Below, one piece after another: positions 35,756-46,578 of a stretch of 64,000 nucleotides of DNA. Each line of letters opens with the position of its first letter. The first letter of the stretch is position 1. The notes under the pieces are model-generated. The model made no database searches. It worked only from the letters and a program-made list of their open reading frames with translations, and was not told where the DNA came from. Position numbers and translations under genes: made by a program. Source of the stretch: Phymatolithon calcareum (taxonomy: Eukaryota; Rhodophyta; Florideophyceae; Hapalidiales); the NCBI GenBank assembly GCA_977006965.1, contig OZ345360.1, positions 806,001 to 870,000 on the forward strand, written 5' to 3'.

Positions 35756-37434
35756 GGAAAAACAGTATTGGTGCGGTAGATGCTAATACAGTTATTGCTA
35801 GTAAGAGAGTTTAGGGTGTTGAATGAATAGATTATGTATTCATGATCACTGTACTATCATTACCTTAGGGCGAAAGACGTATTCTGAACGAGGATGGTGA
35901 CTTTGCAACATTAGGGTAGGTGTTTTGTCAAGGCCTCAAAAGTAAAACTTTGTGGGAAATTTGACACTTTAATTCATGATAGTTGAAGTTCATTCACGAT
36001 AGTTAAAACTAATTCGATGATGGAGGCAGGCGTGGGAAGGAGACAAATTGCGTAATTTGAAGACTTTATTGTAGTGCCCGGTACCCTTTTTTTGAGAAAA
36101 GTGGCAACTATTTCACACTCTCTACACGTGCTCTTCCTACTTAGGAAGAGAGGTTCCTGCTAAGGGGTCTCCGCTAGTAGTCTGTAAGTCTGTCCATTGC
36201 TTCTTCGAACGCTGCCACCTCTTCCAATGGCCAGGTAGGCTTCAACAGGGTCTTGCGGACCAAGCACATTCATTGTATCCACTCAGCTCCGTGTCTTTCC
36301 ACTACCAGGGTTGCGTTTCCGGGGAACCTCCCAACACACCAAAGCATCCCCACCGTCTGGTGGTCCTTGCCTCTGAGGCCGAGGACCGGGCTCTCCCCGC
36401 ACCAATCGTTGATCGGAATGCCCGCTTTCCTACATTTTCCAATTCTCGAGCTCTCCACTCCTCAATACAATCCTTCAGGGACACAAATAGCAAAAATAGT
36501 GGGAACAGGGCAACTAGTATGCTTCCATTCCCCGGAATGTGAAAGTACATTCCTCCAGAGTTGAAGAGTGCGTCGCCCCCGGATGGTGTGGGGGCGAATG
36601 GGAGCGTTAACGGCCATGTATTGGAAGTCCAACATTGCACTCCATGCTGCACTACACTCTACATTAGATGGCTTGCCCAGCACTCGAGAGAGAGTGCATT
36701 TCCTTTTTCTTTCCAACACTTATCGATAACACTCTTTACTACTTTCAATCGGGCGAGAAAAATATGGTGCTGTAGTATTCTAATTTAGCGTTCGATATGA
36801 AGCATGAATAAAAGATAATTTCTTCATTCCGTGCAGGAGTGATAAGGTTTGATTGTTACGCCGGAGGTGACAAAAGTACAGTCTGCACCACAGGGTTTTG
36901 CTGCATTGTACAGGGTGGTTTTCAGCAACTTCAACCAAGAAAATAATTAAGAACAAAGAGCCAAAAATATTACAATTCATATGACTCATCACATTTTTTT
37001 GCTGAGTACAAAGCCTCATCGCAATAAGCACGTGTATCCTTTCTGACTGTCAAAACTACTGGAAAGAAGTTTGCCATGTCTTTCTGATACCATCCGCGTC
37101 TAGTCAGCAAAACGGCGTCCCAATCGTTCCACGAATTTTTAAACCACAGGGGCCACCACCATGCGGATGTTTCCAATATACCTCAACCCGGGCACGAGAT
37201 ATCATAGTCCTCTTCTGTTCACTGATAAATTGCGCCGTGTAGCCCCGTGGCTGGGGTAAAGATATGCTCCTACACACATGTCATGAAATGCAACGTGACA
37301 TCTTTCAAACCGCTCAAATGTCCTTCGTCTTTCCTGGTGTCTCACTAAATAAACCCACCCATCGCCGCCTTCTCCACCACCATCGTCACCACTCTGCACA
37401 GCATCGAACGGCGACCTGGTCTATTGGATCCACA
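35756..37434. other. Intergenic region between lipoxygenase and P450-like gene
   Basis: Frames of up to 116 codons overlap on both strands at 36250-36720 but none is recognisable. A small perfect hairpin CTCTTCCT..AGGAAGAG lies near 36132-36151. The reading frame of the next gene is open back to 37264, with in-frame ATGs at 37264 and 37318; these may be 5' UTR. Confidence 0.4.
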
Positions 37435-38391
37435 ATGCCATTCCCAAAAGACGCAGTCTCCCGCACACGAATTGGGTTGCTCGGCATAGACATGCTAACC
37501 ATCCGAGGTGCCGCAGCTGTGTCGCATGCCATCAAAACAGGTGAACTCGTGCGTGTGAGCGACTCCGTTCCCAAACCCGACGATCTTGCATTTCCGTTTA
37601 GTTGGTTTTTCCCTCTCACCCGTTTCTTCTCTCTTTCGCACGGCTACTTTCTACCGTTCCGCGGTGAATCCAACCCAACTTTCGCACCCTGCAAGGCGTA
37701 TCTAGAGTCACGGTTGAAGAAATGTCCGTCGCAGGTTTCGGAACATGCCAAACATGCAGCGCAGCTCATCAAAGATCCTTCAAAACTACCCAATGATCTT
37801 GAACTGAGCGCCACTCTCGCACGTGCAATTGCATGTCGCTTCACGGCCGATGGCAAGGTACCGGATGATATCATCCGTGCGGGACATGCACAAGTCGGTG
37901 AATTGACGGACTCTTTCAAACCATGGGTTTTCATTCCCGGAAAGTGGGCTATAGCTTCTGTGTACTCATTCTTCGAGAAGCAGGTGGGATTGACGACGGA
38001 GGGACAGTCATTGCCGAAGGAGACGGCGCCGGATGCGGCACATAGTGTTTTGGCACCCATGCTTCATGGGGCGGCTGTGTTGCGTGAAATGGCGAAGAAT
38101 CCAGATGAGGAAATTGAGAGCATTTTTGCGCGATTGGGACGTGTGGAACAACTTCCGAGAATGGTTGTTAGGGAGACGACGCTTGGCGGATTGGTGCCGG
38201 AGGATGATCCAGTTGTGCCGGGAAGGACTATGGTGTTCATTAATCTTAGACAGGCGGCAAAGGAGACAGGGGATGTAGCTTGGGCTTTTGGAACGGGAAC
38301 TGAGCATCGACGTTGCACGGCGGAAAAACAGGTGCTAGAGTTTTTCAGAGAGGTGCAGGAAGAGGTTAAGAAATTGCGTGCGTGCGATTAG
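37435..38391 (+). CDS. P450-like heme-thiolate protein, weak match
   Basis: From ATG 37435 the protein has 318 residues; in-frame ATGs at 37318 and 37264 would add 39 or 57, but the added part is His/Arg-rich and unlike protein. The C-terminal third reads like the end of a P450: RETTLGGLVPEDDPVVPGRTMVFINLRQA resembles the strand before the heme loop, and AFGTGTEHRRCTAE resembles the heme loop itself, with a candidate Cys ligand but two extra residues and no following Gly. No ExxR pair or I-helix motif is seen, and the protein is much shorter than a normal P450. It could be a divergent hydroperoxide-converting heme protein related to the CYP74 clan. Its place next to lipoxygenase is the main support for that. 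The call is tentative. Confidence 0.45.
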   Translation: MPFPKDAVSRTRIGLLGIDMLTIRGAAAVSHAIKTGELVRVSDSVPKPDDLAFPFSWFFPLTRFFSLSHGYFLPFRGESNPTFAPCKAYLESRLKKCPSQVSEHAKHAAQLIKDPSKLPNDLELSATLARAIACRFTADGKVPDDIIRAGHAQVGELTDSFKPWVFIPGKWAIASVYSFFEKQVGLTTEGQSLPKETAPDAAHSVLAPMLHGAAVLREMAKNPDEEIESIFARLGRVEQLPRMVVRETTLGGLVPEDDPVVPGRTMVFINLRQAAKETGDVAWAFGTGTEHRRCTAEKQVLEFFREVQEEVKKLRACD

Positions 38392-38768
38392 AGGAGGTGC
38401 ATTCTGTTTCTAGTTTATTAATGTATTGTTGTAGAGTATTTTGGCCAGACTTGGAAGGACAGTTTACGCGGTTAAAGATCTCATGCCTGTTTTGTGCACT
38501 GTACTGTAAGAATGGAAGAACAATTTGAGGTTAAAGTCGCGTCGTTAAGAAGCTGGACTTCGCGCATGCATACGGGCAAGAAGTCCTGAGCGGGTACCCT
38601 GCACGTGAAGTTGGTGATCGTGCAGGTCCCACTTATTGACGTTGCCGACTGAGGTAATTGTGTGTGTGGCCGGAAAGGTTGACGTTGGTTGTGCTGGGTG
38701 CTATGAAGTGTAGTTATCAGATTGAGATTATGGGGGATGGGAGTGGAAGAGAGTAAGACCAATACAAG

Positions 38769-38942
38769 GGCAATGGCCAGACATGGCCCATTCTTACACT
38801 ACCTTGGTTGGTTTTTTGGCTCAATCGTACTATGAAATGGACTACTGCATAGGCTACTAGACTACTGTAGTGGTCTACATGCAATAGTACGATTAAACTG
38901 AAACATGTTTCAAAAAAACAAGCAAGGTAGAGTACATTGCCA
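38769..38942. repeat. Imperfect inverted repeat, about 175 bp
   Basis: The arms pair in nested steps: GGCAAT with ATTGCC at the outside, ACTACCTTGGTTGGTTTTTT with its near complement at 38911-38933, AATCGTACTAT (38823-38833) with ATAGTACGATT (38884-38894), and a GTAGTGGTCTAC-type core. No protein is encoded. It fits a small MITE or a transcribed hairpin. Confidence 0.65.
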
Positions 38943-39512
38943 CTATTATTGTCTTCCAGAACTGTATGGAAGTTCTGAGCATAAAATTTAGGGCCAACTG
39001 GAAGCATTCGTACACGGGCGGACGATACTAGAAAGCCGCTGCGCGAGTTCAGTAATTGGGGACGTGCTTACTGCAATACCTCTCCACTATAGAAGCAACT
39101 TTTTCAACCTCTACAGGCCTAAAATATATGAGCTCTTGCCTCCCTACAACGAAGTGTGAATGGCATTTGGTTTGCACACCAATTTGTAAAGAAGACAAAG
39201 ACGTTGCGCGTATTATAAATTACTCAGTTGAGCATTATTCAGACTGTTTTCCTCACTCGAGAGGTTGCTTGTATTGCTCCTGACTCCTTATTATGCAACA
39301 TCGACTCTTCATCATCTCATGAGTGCATGTATGTTTGTGAAATACAGCAATGCACAAATCTGGCATCGCTGCATATCAACACCAGATCACAATGTACGAA
39401 TCTTCTTGCACGACATTGGCGCGCGCAGTAAACCCTTGCTGTAGCTGCGCAGCTGACTAAAGCCGTTAAAATATGATGATATGACGGGATGGACGATTAG
39501 AAATAATATTTC

Positions 39513-39539
39513 TGGTGCAGCAATATTATTGCTGCACCA
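39513..39539. repeat. Palindrome, 12-bp arms
   Basis: TGGTGCAGCAAT and ATTGCTGCACCA flank a three-base centre. It lies 240 bp before the hydrolase ATG. Confidence 0.75.
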
Positions 39540-39779
39540 TACTTTCATTCCACGCCTCAACGACATTTTCAGAATTCTTACGAGGAATTAAAAATTAGGC
39601 TGTAGATCATTCATGACCCCGTTTCCCCATAGTTTCTGACTGTCAACTCAAGTCTACATACATATCTAAACAGAAACCCTTTTTAAGCAAACTTTGGATA
39701 ATTTTAACAAACCACATTTCCCCTGCTTTCTGGAGCACATACAATCTCTTCCTGCGTCGCGCGCAAGAATACCCCCATC

Positions 39780-40737
39780 ATGACAGAGATTCTCCCGCAT
39801 GTCGTGTCGGGGCCTGACCAGGCGCCGACGATTGTTTTCCTCCATGGATGGCCGGAGAGCGGAGCGATGTGGAATCCCGTAGTGGCGGCCATGGAACACA
39901 AGTACCGATGCGTCACAATGACCATGCCGCACTATGGTGGCCGGGCAGAGGGGCAAGAGCGCGGGTACGCTGCATGGGGCTATAGGTTTGACGAGGTGGC
40001 GGACATGATTGCCGCCACCATCAAGTCTGTGACCCATGAAAAGGTAGCCCTTGTTGGGTTTGACATGGGCTCGCTGTGGGGACAAAATCTCCTCGAACGT
40101 CACTCTAATCTAGTGTCAAGAGTCTGTCTTGTTGATGTTGGTGTTTTGGCGACCGGTCGTTCAACCATGGCCGATATTCGTGATTTGGTCAAGCTGGGAT
40201 TTATTTACCAGTATTTTCAAATCTTTGCGTTTCTGTTGGGAAAGATTCCGGGCTTCAGTGGCATTGCGGATCGACTGCTGTTTAGAGTTCTCAGAGCTAC
40301 CTCAAAGGAGGCACGGTCAGAGTTTACGACAGCGTCTTCGGATATTGGTTATGCATACTTTCATCGACATTTGCAGATTGTGCTCGAGTTCCTGAGACTG
40401 CGCAAACCTTTGCTGACGGTAAGCGAAAAAATCATTCACGGGCGATGCGTGCATTTGACTCATTTCCAGTCTTCTGACGTTGATCGCTGTTTTTTTTGGA
40501 TTAATACTGTTGTAGAAACCGATGGACAACTTTCCTGCTCAGCCGACGCTGTTCATTTACGGCACCGAAAAATCCATCAAGTTTTACAGCGACGCTTGGT
40601 TTCAAGCAATTGACTCGCGTCGCGATGGATCGAAGACCGTCTCATTTCCCTCCCAGCATTGGATTATGGTTACCCATCTGACCGGATTTGTTGAGAAATT
40701 GGACACCTGGCTTGATTCCACAAAAAGATTGGCATAG
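39780..40737 (+). CDS. Alpha/beta hydrolase, epoxide-hydrolase type
   Basis: Exons 39780-40418 and 40516-40737 join in phase 0 across a 97-nt intron (donor GTAAGC, acceptor TTGTAG), giving 286 residues. The HGxP oxyanion motif is at residues 22-25 (HGWP), and the nucleophile elbow G-F-D-M-G puts an Asp at residue 95 where esterases have Ser. An Asp nucleophile is typical of epoxide hydrolases and haloalkane dehalogenases. The C-terminal exon supplies the expected catalytic His in SQHWIM. The lid region (about 110-200) is helical. No signal peptide is seen. Its position downstream of lipoxygenase and P450 genes suggests fatty-acid epoxides as substrate; this is inference. Without splicing the frame would end in the intron after 277 codons and lose the catalytic His. 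Confidence 0.82.
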
Positions 40738-42260
40738 GTTTCCAGGTTGCTTCACCCATGCATTCTTATTGCGGTCTGCTATATCGATATAAGACACTGA
40801 TTCATCAAACGTTACGGTACGAGCCGCTGAACTATGGGGCTTCTAAAAGGAGAGGGCTACTATAGAACCCTGCAAAAAGGATCAACAAACGGTACTCACT
40901 CCACACGGGGAAACAGTAAAAACATATTTCAGTGGACCCGGTTACTGAATCGTATTTCGAGCGGCAGGCAGAGAAGAAGGAGTGCTTTACTAATTAGCTA
41001 CCATGAATAACGCCCTGCCGTAATCTAAGCAGAAGATAAGTAATGCATCGTGCGCCTCCTTGGGGACGGCAGATTCATCATAAAAGCGATATACTTACTT
41101 TTCTAAAAAGGTTCATAACGCTTACAGGGCTAAAAATACATGTATGGGCTACCCGGTAATCGGCACCGTATCACCAACGCCTAAGTAAATCGCATTGGCG
41201 AGGAGAAGTGTGGTGTTACTATAGCAGTCACGCTAGCGTCCGCCGTCGCCACTACGACACCCGATTGTAAACCCATAGTGATTACTGCATGGGTAGTGTT
41301 CCTGGCGTGTTGAATGCAACAATTGCATGGGCCTATATCAGGCTACGCAGCATATCGATATTAAAACATGCAATGGTATCATTGCAAAAGCTTCATAGGG
41401 CACGCATTGCACACGTAATTCGGGCAATCGGCAAATGCGGCCAAAGGGAATGAAGCACTTCTGAATTGGTATAAATAGCAACCTTGTTCGAACCTAACAA
41501 TAAAAAAGGTATCACTCTCACGAAATGGACCTGAGTGGTCAATAGACACTAGAGCGAGGCAAAAAGTGCATTTAATGTACATAAGAGTTGTATTTTGAGC
41601 AAATTGCTCCTTGGTAACCTATAATCGACTTTCAAACCCTTCATCACGGTTGCGTGGATGCTCACGTTCGCTCTTTTACGTCGAGGATGTGATGACTGTG
41701 TCGTCGACTTCTGCAAAGCTCCTTCGGGGACATCAAGGGATATTTGCAAGGCGTGTGTGTATTTTGGACTTCGAGCTTCAGAAAACCCCTACGCACCGTA
41801 GGGCATTTATTCAAATAACTCTTCAACGACTCAAATCAATTGCAGATATGCAACATTTGTTTTCATAAGCTAGATAAAGTATGGTGCTCACTTTTTAGCC
41901 AATTATGGATCTACCACAGCCAGACGTTCGACACGTTTTGTTCGTGGGGGAAAAGATAGTCTCTTGCAGGACTACAGTGTACTGTAGTCCTGCAAGCCTT
42001 TTCAGGGACTACAAACTGTAGACAGTTTTGTCGTCCCTGGAAAGGCGTTTGGTGAGACTGGAACTCTCGAAGCATATTCACTATTCCTTTCATTGCAGAA
42101 AAGTCAGGTCCTAGGCGATGAAGACGGAACTGTACGGTGGCGAAAAAACCAAGAATTTACTAGGCCACAATCACTACAATGTGTCGATATCGCTAATGGT
42201 CGACACTCAAAAACTTAAGGCTAAGAGAAATTGAGGAAGGTTTCAATCGCTTTTCAGAGA
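40738..42260. other. Intergenic region with a perfect hairpin
   Basis: No gene is recognised in 1.5 kb between two convergent genes. The hairpin at 41963-41996 is listed separately. Confidence 0.45.
41963..41996. repeat. Perfect palindrome, 16-bp arms
   Basis: CTTGCAGGACTACAGT at 41963-41978 and its exact reverse complement at 41981-41996 are separated by GT. Immediately to the right, 42003-42040 forms a second, imperfect hairpin (CAGGGACTACAAA..TTTGTCGTCCCTG). Confidence 0.85.
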
Positions 42261-42950
42261 TCAAAAAGAACCGAAAACTGTTGTCGGGACTGTAGCGGTG
42301 AACATATTGTCCATACCAGGCTCATATACGACGTTGGCCTCCGGGTTAGTCTCGAGACGCTTCAGGCATTTCCATTTAACAGTTTGGCCGATCTTGATCG
42401 GAATCGTCTTCCTCCACGACGGATAGGTGGCGGGACTGAGAAGAACGGCGTTTGCTCTGTTCCACTGGCCCAATTCGGGACTTGATCCGGTGGCGTACAC
42501 AGCAGTACCCGGGGTGGTGAGTCCTTTATCGCACTGGAACTGAATGTCAACAGTACCATCGATTTTGACGACTGTGATTTCCTTGGACGTATCGTTGAAG
42601 GTGATAGCATAGTCTCCTGGGCCCTGACTGATGTAGTAATCCGAGGATGGGTAAGCTTCAGACCAGTCCATGTAACGTGTGATCTTGAATCGGTTGCCGG
42701 AGGTGTCGGGAAAAGTCTGGTTAGTACGCCAAAGGCCGTCCACAAGAGTCATCGGGGCAAAGCCGAAGTTATTGGGGGTACCGCGGAAGTAGGCATTTTC
42801 CCAGTTGTCTACGGGCGGAGCGGGAGCGGGAGTGACGATCGGTATGTCGACGATATCCGGAGGCGGGGTCTCCACCGGAACTACAGCATTAGCGGAGAGT
42901 GTGGAGATGAACAAGACAAGGGAGAACAGAGCCATTGGAGTGAAGGCCAT
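42261..42950 (-). CDS. Secreted starch-binding protein with CBM20
   Basis: The 229-residue protein starts at ATG 42950; the frame is open further upstream but the Met at 42950 opens a good signal peptide (MALFSLVLFISTLSANA). A Pro-rich linker follows (TPAPAPPVDNW). Residues about 50-135 resemble the glucan-binding modules attached to amylopullulanases and SusE/F-type proteins (FRGTPNNFGFAPMTLVDG, then GDYAITFND). The C-terminal 95 residues look like CBM20 (VYATGSSPELGQWN.A.AVLL, W.KTIPI..GQTVKWKCLKR). No catalytic domain is present. It would bind alpha-glucan, secreted or in an internal compartment. It might anchor or sense starch, or act on external polysaccharide. No intron is needed. Confidence 0.78.
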   Translation of the reverse strand: MAFTPMALFSLVLFISTLSANAVVPVETPPPDIVDIPIVTPAPAPPVDNWENAYFRGTPNNFGFAPMTLVDGLWRTNQTFPDTSGNRFKITRYMDWSEAYPSSDYYISQGPGDYAITFNDTSKEITVVKIDGTVDIQFQCDKGLTTPGTAVYATGSSPELGQWNRANAVLLSPATYPSWRKTIPIKIGQTVKWKCLKRLETNPEANVVYEPGMDNMFTATVPTTVFGSF

Positions 42951-44387
42951 GGTGGAGCAGGGAAGGATGCGTCTTGCGCAACTGGACCGAGAGCTAGGGG
43001 TGCTGGGAGAAGGGTAGCTGACTAGGGAGTCAAGCGGCATTTAAGGGGGATACTGTGCTGCACATCGCTCTGGCCATGATGGTAATTTGAGACGTGACAA
43101 ATGGCAGCATACTGTTGCGGTCTCCACTTCTTGATGGGGAGAATATTGCTCGTATCAATTTGTGGATGAAGGAGACGGGTTGGTGCAGGAAACTATGAAT
43201 TGACGTCCAATATCGCTGTAGATCGAGGAGAATATACATTGCAGTTGAAGATATATTGGCGGGACAAACGAAGCGGGTTACAGGGTCTCCCATGCAATCG
43301 GAATTATCATTTCCTGCCTTTCACGTGCAGTGGGATCGGGTGATGGTTTGACAGGAAGAAGTGTTCAGCCGACAGCGCTATAATCGATGCTAATTTCCAA
43401 CGGTAGATGCCGTTGACGGATTTGTCATGCGACTACTGCAGCTCACTGCTGTTGCTATCAACAGGTGTAGATTCGACCTGCTGTCTCCCGACTGGCGGAG
43501 AAGTAGCCGGTATCATGAATGTGAATAAATGCACTGTCAAATGGAGGAACGATTTTTTTCGCCACGAATGTCAGATGCGAAGGTCAGCAACATAAGACGA
43601 CCTATGAGTTGCCATCTACAGTGTAACGATGGTCGAGTAGGCTGTGATCTTCTCGGATATTGTACATGCGCACTTGAACACACCATATGAAACTACTGTA
43701 TGGTGACAACCTCAGATGACAGTGATACAGTAAACATTCCAACAACTGCCGTTGCTGCAGGTCGCGGTTGTACACTATGTCGACGATGGTACAATGCTGA
43801 GCTTTTTTTAGAATGGCTTATCGCCCCGTGAGCAGTTTTTTCGGCATCGACAACGTATCAACGGCATTTAAACATTTACGCCATCCGCTGATATGATGAA
43901 TTTCACAGGTACACGAATGAACGTCAATGAATGTGCGCATTGCCTTCCGTACGACTCTTCCCTAAACCTGGAATGTAACATATATAATCTCGGCTTCGGG
44001 GAGACGTGACCTCCTTAAAAGCAGAGGGGATCAATCCACAGAAAATTATGCCCTGCATCAGAGCGCCCTTCGAAAAAAAGGTTTCGCCGCAGATTCCTGT
44101 TACAGTCGTGCGGTTGAATCAAACTTTCGATCTAGCGCAATACAATGCAATGCAGCCGAAATTGCGGTAATACAGGGCCAGCATGGGATACTGTATCTTT
44201 ACTGTAGTTTCTTCCATCTGCATCTCGGATGAGCACACGGGGGAGGTTATTTACTGTAGTTTTCCTTTCCACACGAAGGACCATTCGCATTGTTTGCATC
44301 ATAATTTAAAAGCTGTAAGCCAGATGATATTCTAGACCCCGCCGGCACTGCAAGTCTGCACAATTCCCAAACACATTCTGTGTGCCG
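42951..44387. other. Divergent intergenic region
   Basis: It lies between the 5' ends of the CBM20 gene and the cis-prenyltransferase gene, so it carries both promoters. No coding sequence is recognised. Confidence 0.45.
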
Positions 44388-45410
44388 ATGCTTATCATGA
44401 ATGCAAACCCTGAAATCTGGGATCGGTTTCAGCCCGCCCTACCGTTGCTTATCTGCATCGGTCTACTGTTGTTCATTTGGCAAAAAGCGCGTCGATCATC
44501 GCAAGTGACTCGCACCGTATTGCGTGTCCTACGTCACGGCGGTCCAATTCCGCGTCATGTAGCTTTCATCATGGACGGTAACAGGCGTTGGGCGCGACGA
44601 TCGAAGCTAGCCGTACACGAAGGGCACGTTCGTGGCGGCGAGAAGCTTACCGAGTCTCTGCAATGGTGTCTAGATGTCGGAATATCGATCGTGACTGTGT
44701 ATGCATTCTCTCTTGAGAATTTCAAACGTCCGGAGAAGGAAGTTGCAGAAATTATGCGACTTTGCGAGCAAAAATTCAAAGAAATGCTGGAAGAATCTGA
44801 TACCATTTCGCGTAATAGAGTGCGCGTCCGTGTACTCGGCGATCTTTCACGCATCTCCTTGTCATTGCGCTCACTTATGCATCGTGTAATGGCACGCACT
44901 GCCCATTTCGATCATGGACCGGTGCTTAACATTTGTTTCGCATACACCAGCCGCTTCGATATTGCTAGCAGTGTTGCGAAGGTCGTCGACATGTGCGATG
45001 AGGGAAAGTTGCGCACTGAAGACATCTCAGAGGGTACTATAGCCTCATTTCTATCCACCGGGTTTGTTGCAGGTGATGCACCCGTCACTTGTTATCCAGA
45101 CCTACTTATTCGCACTTCTGGGGAAACTAGAATTAGCGATTTCCTCCTGTGGGAGAGTTGCTTCTCGGTGCTTTCATTTTGTGACGCTTTGTGGCCGGAA
45201 CTAACGGCTTGGGACTTTGTGTTTTTGATTCTCGCTTATCAAGCGAAGGCACGGGCACGGGAGGATGCTGTCACGCGGTATCGGAAAGAGGAGGGAATTC
45301 ATACCATGCTGGAACAGGACTGGTCGGTGGCTAATTGCAATGATCGGGTGAAGAAAGCTCTGGGAAGTGCTCGCTCAGATTATTTTAGTAGTTTGCAGAA
45401 TCTTGACTGA
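44388..45410 (+). CDS. cis-Prenyltransferase (dehydrodolichyl diphosphate synthase)
   Basis: The 340-residue enzyme adds isopentenyl units in cis to farnesyl diphosphate to make polyprenyl diphosphates, the precursor of dolichol for N-glycosylation. Region I reads HVAFIMDGNRRWARR, with the catalytic Asp at residue 63. The helix-2 block VYAFSLENFKRPEKEV and the C-terminal RTSGETRISDFLLWE (region V, diphosphate binding) are intact. A hydrophobic segment near residues 16-30 (LLICIGLLLFIW) may anchor it at the ER, as in eukaryotic DHDDS/RER2-type enzymes. The ATG at 44388 is used; a GTG six bases upstream is in frame. There is no RxG motif at the very end, so it may need a NgBR/Nus1-like partner. 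Bacterial-type undecaprenyl function is less likely given the anchor. Confidence 0.93.
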   Translation: MLIMNANPEIWDRFQPALPLLICIGLLLFIWQKARRSSQVTRTVLRVLRHGGPIPRHVAFIMDGNRRWARRSKLAVHEGHVRGGEKLTESLQWCLDVGISIVTVYAFSLENFKRPEKEVAEIMRLCEQKFKEMLEESDTISRNRVRVRVLGDLSRISLSLRSLMHRVMARTAHFDHGPVLNICFAYTSRFDIASSVAKVVDMCDEGKLRTEDISEGTIASFLSTGFVAGDAPVTCYPDLLIRTSGETRISDFLLWESCFSVLSFCDALWPELTAWDFVFLILAYQAKARAREDAVTRYRKEEGIHTMLEQDWSVANCNDRVKKALGSARSDYFSSLQNLD

Positions 45411-46578
45411 ATTAGAGCGCTCACTACAGTAGCGCAATTTTAGGTTGTAGATAAGAATTCAATAACAGATTTATTTTTATCTACTTGATGCTCCCCATCC
45501 ACGCTCCAGGGACAAGAACATGTCAGGAATCTGTGTGCAACCCTGTTAAGGTGCTTCTTTGGAGCATTAGCCCTGCATGAAATGGTAAAGCTAATGAATC
45601 TTTCGCCAACTGCTCCCGATAGGGAACTCTGATTTTCCTATTTGAATAGGATCATCACACCTACAGCCCCATGACAACTTAAAAGCACTCCCAGTAATCC
45701 TAGCTTTCAAAATGCCAAGGAGAACAAAGGCGAGAGAGTGTGTGTATCTAGAAAAACCCGATGGAAAGTAGAAGCAATCAGGAACTGGAACTTGCAAGTA
45801 ACGAAATCACAGCGATGACAACCAGAGAACCGTTTGACAAGGCTGTGAAATAAAACTGCTGTAACAATTCGATCAAACATTTTGATCTTGGAAGGAGAAC
45901 GCCTAGAGTCAAAGGGGAAAAAGAAGATACCATATGACAAGACAAGAGAATTGCCAGCAATCCTTAAGTTCCTCAAGGTGAAACACAGGCAATTGGCGCT
46001 TCCAATACACATGGGGAATGTTTCTGCAGGTGTCTACAGCAAGGATGGTAGAGAGAGAGACTCGGGGACAAGGTCCGACATCACATGGAGACCTTGGAAC
46101 TCAACCTGTCAGGAAATGAACTCGAAGGGGAGAACAGAATCGCGAATGAGAAAGCTCTACACGAGCTATTGATATTCAGCAAGAACCTCATCGATAGCAG
46201 GGCAAACGAGGAAGGTCTTTTCTAAAAGCAAGAAGCTAAGATACGGCCGATCTGGGAAATAATAGGTTACTACATGAAGATCAAACAAAGACCCTGAGCT
46301 GGCATAAGCTAATCAGCACTTGAGGAAGCCTCGCCCTTTCGTAAGACGCTTCTTCCTTGAAAATCAAGGTCAACTAAGTTTAGGTGATGAAGAAGGGATT
46401 GAAAATGTTGCGAAATTCTACATTCTTCGAAATTTCGCGATGTGGCTCAAACTCGGAACTGTAATGCCGAGATTTGTTGGGACTGTAATCAAAAACTCTC
46501 GACGAAAAGCGTTGCGGAGTCGTAGAATACAACGGGGAAAAGTACATTGACTTTACAGACAAGAAGCGAGCCGTGACC
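45411..46578. other. Intergenic region, purine-rich in its second half
   Basis: About 45,880-46,200 on the plus strand is rich in A and G and carries short open frames with coding-like composition (Lys, Glu, Arg) but interrupted by stops in every frame. It may be a decayed gene or element. Nothing is recognised. Confidence 0.35.

Larger units (their letters stand above)
38392..39779. other. Intergenic region with a large imperfect inverted repeat
   Basis: No gene is recognised. It contains the inverted repeat at 38769-38942 and a palindrome at 39513-39539 (separate entries). Confidence 0.45.

Noticed and set aside
45882-46172. Purine-rich plus-strand frame with Lys/Glu-rich peptide
   Set aside because: Stops interrupt all frames around it and no domain is visible; base composition alone explains the charged translation.
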